Positions 9,006 through 15,312 of a DNA stretch of 64,000 bases are shown one piece after another; position 1 is the first letter of the stretch, and each line of letters starts with the position of its first letter. Source of the DNA: VRUE01 sp963727465 (GTDB taxonomy: Bacteria > Actinomycetota > Thermoleophilia > Solirubrobacterales > 70-9); the NCBI GenBank assembly GCA_963727465.1, contig CAVSGL010000008.1, positions 62,001 to 126,000 of the forward strand, written 5' to 3'. The position numbers and the translations under genes are program-made. The notes under the pieces were generated by a model that made no database searches, was not told the DNA's origin, and saw only the letters and a program-made list of their open reading frames with translations.

Positions 9006-9009
9006 CTAA
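9006..9009. repeat. Target-site duplication CTAA (left)
   Basis: These four bases directly precede the left inverted repeat of the IS701-type element and match the ctaa at 10474-10477 that follows its right end. Confidence 0.85.
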
Positions 9010-9057
9010 CACTGCTTTGTTAGCTCAGCGGTAGGTTTCCCGACCTTCGCCCCGAAC

Positions 9058-9091
9058 CCTCCTCGCGTCCAACCACTCCGACGCGAGGAGG
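9058..9091 (+). promoter_or_regulatory. Stem-loop sequestering the transposase ribosome binding site
   Basis: A 12-bp perfect stem (cctcctcgcgtc at 9058-9069 and gacgcgaggagg at 9080-9091) has a 10-nt loop and buries the gaggagg Shine-Dalgarno sequence. The transposase ATG follows at 9095. Such structures limit translation from read-through transcripts in other insertion sequences. Confidence 0.75.
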
Positions 9092-9094
9092 AAG

Positions 9095-10336
9095 ATGACA
9101 GCGGTGATCGAGGCAACCAGGGAGGGCTCCCCGGCGGCGGTCAGGGAACGGCTCGAGGAGTTCGGGCGAGAAGTGCTCGCCGAGGCGACGAACCGGCCGC
9201 GGCAGATGGCCAATGGCGGCCTCTACCTGCGGGGCCTTCTGGAGGACGGCAAGCGCAAGTCGCTGGAGCCGATGGTCTCCCGGCTGGGCGGCGAGGCCGA
9301 CTACCAGTCGATGCAACAGTTCCTCACCGACAGCCCCTGGGACCCCGCCCTGGTGGTCCGGGCGGTGGCCGAGCGGGTCTGCCCGGAGATCGAGGTCGAG
9401 GCCTGGGTGCTCGACGACACCGGCTTCCCCAAGCAGGGGAAGCATTCGCCGGGGGTCAAGCGCCAGTACTCGGGCACGCTCGGCAAGACCGGCAACTGCC
9501 AGGTCGGCGTCTCGGTGCACGCGGTCGGCGCCAAGGGAACGGCGCCCCTGGGCTGGGCGCTCTACCTCCCCGAGGAGTGGTGCGCAGATGAAGAGCGCCG
9601 GCGGGTGGCGAAGATCCCCGAGGAGGTCACCTTCAAGACCAAGTCCGAGCTCGGCGGCGAGCTGATCGAGCGCGCCGCGAGCTGGGAGGTGGCGAAGGCA
9701 CCGGTGCTGGGCGACGCCGCCTACGGCGACAACACCGAGCTGCGCAAGCGCCTGTGCGCCGCCGGGAATGAGTACGTGCTCTCAGTCTCCGCCGAGACGA
9801 CCGTCTTTGAAACCGGGACCGCCTTCGCGGTCCCGGCACCGAAACGCGCGGGCGGCCGGCCGCCGAGGAGGCTTCGCCCTGACCGCGAGCCGGTGGCGAT
9901 CGGCGATCTCATCGCCGGCATGGACCCCGGCGACCGGCAGGCGGTCGCCTTCCGCGACGGCCCCGACGGGGAGCCGATGACCTCGCGCTTTGCCTTCCAG
10001 CGCGTGCGCGCCGGGCATCTCTGGCACAAGGGCTACGTCGAGGAGCCACCGCACGAGGAGTGGCTGATAGCCGAGTGGCCCGAGGGCTCCGAGGAGCCGA
10101 CTGACTACTGGCTCGCCAGCCTGCCCGCCGACGTCGAGCCCGAGTGCCTCGCGCGCCTCGCCAGGCTGCGCTGGAAGATCGAGCTCGACTACCGCCAGTT
10201 GAAGGGCGAGCTCGGCCTCGACCACTACGAGGGCCGCAGCTGGCTTGGGTGGTACCACCACACCGCCCTGGTCACCGCCGCGCACGGCTTCCTCACCTTG
10301 GAGCGGCTGCGCGATTTTCACCCGCGGCCGGCCTGA
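9095..10336 (+). CDS. IS701-family transposase
   Basis: This is a complete 413-aa DDE transposase. The family motif DDTGFPKQGKHSPGVKRQYS (about residues 108-127) holds the first catalytic aspartates. GDAAYGDNTELRKRL holds the second acidic site. The C-terminal WKIELDYRQLKGELGLDHYE region holds the catalytic glutamate. The start is ATG, with gaggagga locked in a hairpin. It is bounded by matching inverted repeats. Confidence 0.95.
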   Translation: MTAVIEATREGSPAAVRERLEEFGREVLAEATNRPRQMANGGLYLRGLLEDGKRKSLEPMVSRLGGEADYQSMQQFLTDSPWDPALVVRAVAERVCPEIEVEAWVLDDTGFPKQGKHSPGVKRQYSGTLGKTGNCQVGVSVHAVGAKGTAPLGWALYLPEEWCADEERRRVAKIPEEVTFKTKSELGGELIERAASWEVAKAPVLGDAAYGDNTELRKRLCAAGNEYVLSVSAETTVFETGTAFAVPAPKRAGGRPPRRLRPDREPVAIGDLIAGMDPGDRQAVAFRDGPDGEPMTSRFAFQRVRAGHLWHKGYVEEPPHEEWLIAEWPEGSEEPTDYWLASLPADVEPECLARLARLRWKIELDYRQLKGELGLDHYEGRSWLGWYHHTALVTAAHGFLTLERLRDFHPRPA

Positions 10337-10473
10337 CACTCCCGCAGGCGGCGCTTGTTCTACAGCCCGTCTTCAAGTGCTGGGCCGGCCGCTGTCAAAC
10401 CTGCTCGCAGCCCGTCGACCTCGATCACCTGCCCCTGCGACCGAGATCGGATGAGTGAGCTAACAAAGCAGTG

Positions 10474-10477
10474 CTAA
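10474..10477. repeat. Target-site duplication CTAA shared by two insertion sequences
   Basis: This is the right copy of the IS701-type duplication. Its last three bases (taa, 10475-10477) also form the left copy of the 3-bp duplication of the adjoining IS5-type element, matched by taa at 11433-11435. The two elements are therefore separated only by this 4-bp site. Confidence 0.85.
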
Positions 10478-11432
10478 GTAACTATCCGAGAACTCCCGGG
10501 CTGGGCAGGAGTTATGTCGCCCTGAACTGAAACGGCAAGGCACAACCCTCGCGAAAGGAGAGTGCCTTGCCGGTCACCGACACTACCCCTGAACGCCCCC
10601 TGCCGACGATCTGGGAGCTCCCCGACGAGCTGTGGGAGCGGGTCGAGCCGATCCTCGAGCGCCACTACCCCGCCGCCCCCACGGGGCGCCCCCGCGCCGA
10701 TCTGCGCCTCGTCCTCGACGGCGTCATCTACCGGATGCGCTCCGGGGTTCAGTGGAACCGCCTGCCGCGCCACTTCGGTGCCGACTCCACCGTGCACGGC
10801 TGGTTCCAGCGCTTTGTGCAGGACGGCGTCCTGGTCGAGGTCTGGGCTGCCCTGGCGGCCGAGTGCGAGGAGCTGGGCGCGGTCCTGTGGGAGTGGCAGG
10901 CAGCCGACGGGGTGATGGGCAAGTCGCGCTTCGACGGCGGCAAGAGAGGCCCTAATCCCACTGACAGAGCCAAGATGGGCACAAAGAAGCATCTTCTGGT
11001 CGAGCAGGCCGGCGGGCCGCTGGGGCTTGTGGTCGAGGCCGCCAACGTCAACGACCACAAGCTGCTGAAGGAGACGGTCGAGGCGATCGTGATCGAGCGC
11101 CCCGATCCCAAGAAGGTCCTCCAGCACCTCTGTCTGGACAAGGCCTATGACAACAAGACCGGCGACGGCGTCTGCGAGAGCGCCGGCTACGTTCCCCACA
11201 TCCGCCGCATCGGCGAGGAGAAGCTCGACGGCCGGGGCGAGAAGACGCATCCCGCCCGGCGCTGGGTGGTCGAGCGCACCATCGCCTGGCTGCAGAAGTG
11301 CCGGGGAATCCTCGTGCGCTACGACAAGAAGCCCGAGAACTACGAGGGCCTGGTCCAGCTCGCCTGCGCCCTGCTGTGGTTCAGACGGCTCAAGCGAGCC
11401 TGACCGGAGTCATCGGGTTCTCGGATAGTTAC
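10478..11432 (+). mobile_element. IS5-family insertion sequence, complete
   Basis: This 955-bp element has 16-bp terminal inverted repeats (gtaactatccgagaac at 10478-10493; complement at 11417-11432) and a 3-bp flanking duplication TAA. It carries one transposase gene. It directly abuts the IS701-type element, having used the same CTAA target. Confidence 0.9.
10567..11403 (+). CDS. IS5-family transposase
   Basis: This 278-aa protein has an N-terminal DUF4096-type region (WELPDELWERVEPILERHYP) and a DDE transposase domain: RGPNPTDRAKMGTKKHLLV, CLDKAYDNKTGD and the C-terminal RRWVVERTIAWLQKCRGI with the catalytic glutamate. The start is TTG at 10567, preceded by aaaggag at 7-nt spacing. The reading frame is intact, so the element may be active. 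Confidence 0.93.
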   Translation: MPVTDTTPERPLPTIWELPDELWERVEPILERHYPAAPTGRPRADLRLVLDGVIYRMRSGVQWNRLPRHFGADSTVHGWFQRFVQDGVLVEVWAALAAECEELGAVLWEWQAADGVMGKSRFDGGKRGPNPTDRAKMGTKKHLLVEQAGGPLGLVVEAANVNDHKLLKETVEAIVIERPDPKKVLQHLCLDKAYDNKTGDGVCESAGYVPHIRRIGEEKLDGRGEKTHPARRWVVERTIAWLQKCRGILVRYDKKPENYEGLVQLACALLWFRRLKRA

Positions 11433-11522
11433 TAAGCGCTCGCCGCGATGAAACGAAAGCTCCCGTACTTATCGATTTACCACGATGGTTTGATCGAATA
11501 CATCTGTGTATTGCGCTCCTTC

Positions 11523-11555
11523 GAAGGGTGGCCCGCTCTCAGCGGGCCACCCTTC
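11523..11555. terminator. Strong hairpin, probable intrinsic terminator
   Basis: A 15-bp perfect stem (gaagggtggcccgct / agcgggccacccttc) with a 3-nt loop is followed by tt. It lies between the IS5-type element and the next regulator gene. No gene ends directly before it on either strand, so it may insulate the regulator promoter or end transcription of a lost gene. Confidence 0.7.
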
Positions 11556-11646
11556 TTAACGCTGCCGCTAGGACCCCTTTCGGATCGACAGCGCAGGGGT
11601 AATTGGTCCGGTCCTGACAATCAGCATTTCTGCCACCTCCTTCCGT

Positions 11647-11686
11647 CTCGATTGAGCGAACAAGAACGCTAGATCGCTCAATCGAG
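11647..11686. promoter_or_regulatory. 13-bp inverted repeat upstream of a long wHTH gene
   Basis: The arms ctcgattgagcga (11647-11659) and tcgctcaatcgag (11674-11686) are perfect, with a 14-nt spacer. They lie 21 nt upstream of the ATG at 11708 and just before the ggaggtg ribosome site. It could be an operator for the wHTH protein itself or an RNA hairpin controlling translation. Confidence 0.65.
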
Positions 11687-11707
11687 CCTGGAGGTGCAAG
11701 GCGCAAA

Positions 11708-12406
11708 ATGACGCCTAAGCGCTCAAAAAAGGAGGATGATTCAGTTAGGATCGCGGCGCGTAGTCAATCGACTGGAGGGTCCGTGAGCGCTCAAACTCGT
11801 CTGCTAAGTGCCAGCCTCAACGAGCAATTTTCGCTTGTTATCTCCCATGAGATAACGGTCAAGACGATGATCCTCATAGCTGACGACATTCGAAGTCCGA
11901 AGGAGATCGGCGAAGCGCTGGACATTTCCTCATCCAAGGCCAGCCATCACCTCAAGAAGCTGGAGGGCCTCGGCCTCGCGGAACTCGTTGAGGAACGCGA
12001 CGTGGGCGGCACTATCCAGCATTTCTATCGGGCCGTGATCCGGCCGATCGTCAGCGACCGGGAGTGGGAGAAGCTATCGGTGGAGGAAAGGCAGCTCTAC
12101 TCGATCTGGATCTTTCAGTTGATCCTTGGCGACGCCGCGAAATCCTTCGACGCCGGGCTCTTCGATGCGTACCCGAGCAACCACCTGAGCAGATCGCCGC
12201 TGCTTGTCGACGAACAGGGCCTCGAAGAAGTGGCGGCGATTCAGACTCAGGCGATGCACGAGTCATTCGAGGTGGTGGCGAGATCCGCCAAGCGGCGCCT
12301 CGAAAGTGGCGCCAGGGGCGTCAATGTAATTTCGGCGATGATGTGCTTCCCGATTCCAGAACCGAGCGAAACCCCGAAATTGCGCACCGGGACCGGCGGC
12401 CATTAG
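11708..12406 (+). CDS. Long ArsR-like winged-helix regulator (paralog 2)
   Basis: This 232-aa protein has an ArsR-like wHTH at about residues 40-105 (SPKEIGEALDISSSKASHHL, then LEGLGLAELVEERDVGGT). QHFYRAVIRPIVS and the shared C-terminal domain AGLFDAYPSNHLSRSPLLVD ... VISAMMCFPIPEP follow. The gene is visibly less GC-rich than its metabolic neighbours. It is the nearest paralog of the next gene (12608). Before the IS insertions it lay about 325 bp from, and divergent to, the long regulator at 8294-8953. Confidence 0.85.
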   Translation: MTPKRSKKEDDSVRIAARSQSTGGSVSAQTRLLSASLNEQFSLVISHEITVKTMILIADDIRSPKEIGEALDISSSKASHHLKKLEGLGLAELVEERDVGGTIQHFYRAVIRPIVSDREWEKLSVEERQLYSIWIFQLILGDAAKSFDAGLFDAYPSNHLSRSPLLVDEQGLEEVAAIQTQAMHESFEVVARSAKRRLESGARGVNVISAMMCFPIPEPSETPKLRTGTGGH

Positions 12407-12482
12407 GCCGGCTTCCGTATCGAGATCGCTCGCACCTGGGCGATTGCGACGACTTTCATGCCATCTCCTTATCAAACTTGCT

Positions 12483-12514
12483 GCTTAACGCTTAGGATAA
12501 CTAAGTCGTTAAGC
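12483..12514. promoter_or_regulatory. Imperfect inverted repeat upstream of the wHTH gene at 12608
   Basis: gcttaacg (12483-12490) and cgttaagc (12507-12514) flank cttag/ctaag inner arms with one bulged base. It lies about 95 nt upstream of the start codon in an AT-richer promoter region. It may be an operator; no direct evidence. Confidence 0.45.
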
Positions 12515-12607
12515 GGGCATATCCAAGCGAGTCCACCTAAATCGCTCAGGAATTCACGTTGTATCGGTTAGGCTGCTCGCGGTTTTCGACCAGTGTGAGG
12601 GGGCTTG

Positions 12608-13222
12608 ATGGTCGCGAAGAGCCGTGAGGCGCAAATCGAACTCGGCGACGAGCTCGCCCAGGTGATCTCGAGTGAAGCGACCGTGAAGGCGCTCGTCTAT
12701 CTGGTCGAACGGCCGGGAAGCCCGAAGGAAATCGGACATGCGCTGGGCATCTCGACGTCGAATGCCAGCCATCACGTCAAAAAGCTGAAGCGACTCGGGA
12801 TGGTCGAGCTGATCGAGGAACGCGAGGTCGGCGGGACGATCCAGCACATCTACCGCGCGGTGGTGCGGCCGATCGTCAGCACCGAGGAGTGGGAAAAGCT
12901 CAGCCTCACCGAACGCCAGCGCTACTCCGTCTGGATCGTCCGGATGCTGCTTGCGGACGCGTCCAGGTCCTTCAGCGCGGGCCTTTTCGACGCGCATGCC
13001 AACCGGCATCTCAGTCGGATGCCGATGCTCGTCGATGCAGAGGGACTCGAGGAAGCGGCCGAGATCCAGAACCGGGCCTTGAACGAACTCGTCGCGGTGG
13101 AAGCGACATCCGCCGAACGGCGCGTCAAGAGCGGCGACCCCGGGATCAACATCATCGCCGCGATGATGTGCTTCGAGCTGCCGGAGCCCAGCGAGGGGCT
13201 CAGCCGGGCAGCGGGGGATTAG
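12608..13222 (+). CDS. Long ArsR-like winged-helix regulator (paralog 3)
   Basis: This 204-aa protein starts at the ATG at 12608, after gaggggg. The wHTH lies at about residues 20-85 (SPKEIGHALGISTSNASHHV, LGMVELIEEREVGGT), followed by QHIYRAVVRPIVSTEEWEKL and AGLFDAHANRHLSRMPMLVD. Its C-terminus IIAAMMCFELPEPSEG matches paralog 2, so the two arose by tandem duplication. Its 3' end overlaps the convergent XRE gene by 4 nt. Confidence 0.85.
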   Translation: MVAKSREAQIELGDELAQVISSEATVKALVYLVERPGSPKEIGHALGISTSNASHHVKKLKRLGMVELIEEREVGGTIQHIYRAVVRPIVSTEEWEKLSLTERQRYSVWIVRMLLADASRSFSAGLFDAHANRHLSRMPMLVDAEGLEEAAEIQNRALNELVAVEATSAERRVKSGDPGINIIAAMMCFELPEPSEGLSRAAGD

Positions 13223-13473
13223 CGGTCGTCCTGCTCGCTCGCGACGCGGGCGATCTCACCGAGGTCCACGTCCAGCGCGACAGAGAGCCCGCTGACGACC
13301 TGCCAGCTCGGGTTGCGCTTGCCGTGCTCGATGTTGGAGAGGTAGGTCCAGTGGATGCCGGCATCCGCTGCCAGGTCTTCGATCGTCTGCTCGCGCAACT
13401 GGCGCAGGAGCCGGATCGCGGCTCCGAGCTGAACAGGACTGGTTCGAGGAGAGGCGGGCACCGAGAACGCCAA
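13219..13473 (-). CDS. XRE-family HTH regulator
   Basis: This 84-aa protein is a single Cro/C1-type HTH: LGAAIRLLRQLREQTIEDLA, then GIHWTYLSNIEHGKRNPSW as the recognition helix and core. The start is tentatively TTG at 13473; internal GTG codons are possible. A palindrome catagtc-tttc-gactatg lies about 27 bp upstream and is a likely autoregulatory operator. No toxin partner is adjacent. Confidence 0.75.
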   Translation of the reverse strand: MAFSVPASPRTSPVQLGAAIRLLRQLREQTIEDLAADAGIHWTYLSNIEHGKRNPSWQVVSGLSVALDVDLGEIARVASEQDDR

Positions 13474-13499
13474 GACTCCCGCGATCCCCCTGCATAGAC

Positions 13500-13517
13500 C
13501 ATAGTCTTTCGACTATG
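13500..13517. promoter_or_regulatory. Palindromic operator candidate between XRE and short wHTH genes
   Basis: Perfect arms catagtc (13500-13506) and gactatg (13511-13517) have a 4-nt centre. Related half-sites (cataga before, actatc after) flank it. It lies in the divergent interval and reaches the ATG of the gene at 13515, so binding could block both genes. Confidence 0.6.
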
Positions 13518-13910
13518 CTTGGACTATCCAAGAGTACCGAGAGAAAGCCAGGGAAATCCGCCCTTGCCGTCCAAACGTGCCCCGGTCGCTTCACCTCCCA
13601 TGAGCGGCCGGGGCACACGCCCCGGGGAGTGCGCCGGGTGAGCCGATCGCCTCTCGAAGAGGCGGTCATCCACGACGGGCGCCTCGACGTGCTCTGCTGC
13701 ATCCTCGACAGCGGACCGCTGGGCGCCACGCAGATCAGCGCCCGGATCGTCGAACCGGAGGGCCTCGTCCGCCACTGGCTCGAGACGCTTCACGCCCTCA
13801 GCCTCGTCCAGAGGATCGGCACGCCCGGCGACGGCGAGCCCCTCTATGCGGCCACACTGGACAACCACCCAGACTGGGTCAGGGCCGTGATCGCCCGGCA
13901 TCGCCATTGA
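13515..13910 (+). CDS. Short winged-helix protein, hypothetical
   Basis: This ORF is 131 aa from ATG 13515; a GTG at 13638 would give a 90-aa core. That core, SPLEEAVIHDGRLDVLCCIL ... ARIVEPEGLVRHWLETLHAL and YAATLDNHPDWVRAVI, has the size and helix pattern of the other short wHTH proteins here. Function is unknown. It lies at the downstream edge of regulator island 1. Confidence 0.55.
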   Translation: MLGLSKSTERKPGKSALAVQTCPGRFTSHERPGHTPRGVRRVSRSPLEEAVIHDGRLDVLCCILDSGPLGATQISARIVEPEGLVRHWLETLHALSLVQRIGTPGDGEPLYAATLDNHPDWVRAVIARHRH

Positions 13911-13929
13911 TGCGCAGGATGATGCGCAT

Positions 13930-14320
13930 GGCGCGTTTCTGAAGGCATCCCGGCAACGCTCTACACCTTCGCCGTGCTGGCGGTGAGCCTCGCGGTCTTC
14001 CGCTTCGGCGGGCCGATCGCCGGCATCGTCGCCGCCGCGCCCTCGCCGGTCGAGGTGGTTTCAGGCGGACATCTACCGCCGCCTCGTCTCCGACATGCGC
14101 GCCAACGGCAAGCCGGCGATCGCCGACCTGACCGGCGCGCCGCTGCGGACTACGCTGGAAGGCGGGGTCGAACTGCTGCGGCTCAGCGACGGGGAGCCGC
14201 CTCGGCATCGCCGCCGGCGCGCTCAACGCCACCCGCCGCGGCCTCGGCACCGGCACGCGGCAGGAGATCGAGCGGCTCGCGGGCCACGTCGCGGTGCGGC
14301 CGGTCGAGCCCCGGCGCTGA
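13930..14320 (+). pseudogene. Remnant of a PfkB-type sugar kinase (1-phosphofructokinase-like)
   Basis: Two pieces of one protein appear in different frames. From 14059: a segment containing DIYRRLVSDMRANGKPAIAD and GGVELLRLSD. Ending at TGA 14318: LGIAAGALNATRRGLGTG and EIERLAGHV. These match the middle and C-terminal parts of PfkB-family phosphofructokinases. The catalytic GAGD segment between them is deleted. Just upstream (13930-14058), a third frame encodes a hydrophobic stretch, LYTFAVLAVSLAVF, perhaps from another lost gene. The locus is non-functional. Confidence 0.65.
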
Positions 14321-14323
14321 GCG

Positions 14324-14689
14324 TCAGCCCAGCGGCGCGTCGAGGAAGAACACCTCGACCGCCATGTCCGGATCGAGGTGGTTGTCGCTCATGCAGGCGA
14401 CCACCCTGCGCCCGGTCAGCCTTTCCACGCTCTCCCTCAGCTCGTCCGCCATCGTCTTCTGGAAGAGCCGGCGCATCGTCAGCACGGCCTCGCCGTGCGC
14501 GTTGGCGGCGAGATTCTGCTCGGCCTTGGTCAGCACGTCCTGAAGCACGGTGACGACGACGTTGCCGTTGTGGAAGGAGAACGATTTGTTCGGCCCGCGG
14601 CCGAGGTTGGCCGTGTGGATGCGGACGATCTCCCTGGTCAACGCCGCGTTCAGCTCTCCCCCGCTCAGTTGCTCCGCCGAGTCGCTCAT
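14324..14689 (-). CDS. DUF2294 (MpsC-like) family protein
   Basis: This 121-aa protein matches the DUF2294/MpsC-type family: GELNAALTREIVRIHTANLG, GRGPNKSFSFHNGNVVVTVL, LTKAEQNLA and the C-terminal VVACMSDNHLDPDMAVEVFF. The family is soluble and poorly understood; some members are linked to membrane-potential systems. It is separated by 19 bp from the upstream SnoaL-like gene on the same strand, so the two are probably one operon. Confidence 0.8.
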   Translation of the reverse strand: MSDSAEQLSGGELNAALTREIVRIHTANLGRGPNKSFSFHNGNVVVTVLQDVLTKAEQNLAANAHGEAVLTMRRLFQKTMADELRESVERLTGRRVVACMSDNHLDPDMAVEVFFLDAPLG

Positions 14690-14708
14690 ACGGTACCTCT
14701 CCCCCCTT

Positions 14709-15140
14709 CTACAGCCCCGGAAACCGCGGCGGCCGGGTGGGGCGGGACGCGCGTGCGATTTCCTCGAAGATCCGGGGATCGCTCAGGTAGTGGTGGGCGA
14801 CGACGATCTCGCCGCCATCGACGCAGTCCCGCGCCCAGAAACGCAGCGGGTCCGCGCCGTCGTCGCGATGCAGCTCCCCCGTCGCCATCACCTCGCCGTT
14901 CGGCTTCGCGCTGAGACCGTGGACGGCGAGCCTGTGCTCCCGCCCGGCCTCGCCGAGCCGCTCGAACCACGCCCGGACGCCGTCATGGCCGCGGTAGCTG
15001 CGGTCGAGCCCGCTGAGCCTGAGCGGGTAGAAGCGGACCTCAGCGCTCATGCACTCGAGCATCCCGTCGAGATCGCGAAGGTTGAAGCAGTCGATCCAAC
15101 GCGATACGACGGCCTCGGGACCGGGTGACCTGTGCGCCAA
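14709..15140 (-). CDS. SnoaL-like / NTF2-fold protein
   Basis: The frame is open to 15269, but the best start is TTG at 15140, preceded by ggagg at 8-nt spacing. That gives 143 aa, typical for the family. The sequence RWIDCFNLRDLDGMLECMSA, GHDGVRAWFERL and the C-terminal VAHHYLSD show the cone-shaped NTF2 fold seen in polyketide cyclases and ketosteroid isomerase relatives. No substrate can be predicted. Confidence 0.75.
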   Translation of the reverse strand: MAHRSPGPEAVVSRWIDCFNLRDLDGMLECMSAEVRFYPLRLSGLDRSYRGHDGVRAWFERLGEAGREHRLAVHGLSAKPNGEVMATGELHRDDGADPLRFWARDCVDGGEIVVAHHYLSDPRIFEEIARASRPTRPPRFPGL

Positions 15141-15312
15141 CGATGGAACCTCCAGAACCTCGACCTCGGCGAGCCGAGCCGCGCCGTGGCCTGAGAACCA
15201 CACACCGTGCCCATCCCAATGCCAACTCAGACGCGAACTCCGCCGGAGAAACGCCCGTGTCAGGAACAACTATATATGGCTCACTGTTCGGTTCGCTCTG
15301 AGTACCACTTCG

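Larger units (their letters stand above)
9010..10473 (+). mobile_element. IS701-family insertion sequence, complete
   Basis: This 1464-bp element has perfect 18-bp terminal inverted repeats (cactgctttgttagctca at 9010-9027; complement at 10456-10473). It is flanked by the 4-bp duplication CTAA and encodes one transposase. Length, 4-bp duplication and protein all fit IS701. Intact ends and ORF indicate recent insertion. Confidence 0.92.
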
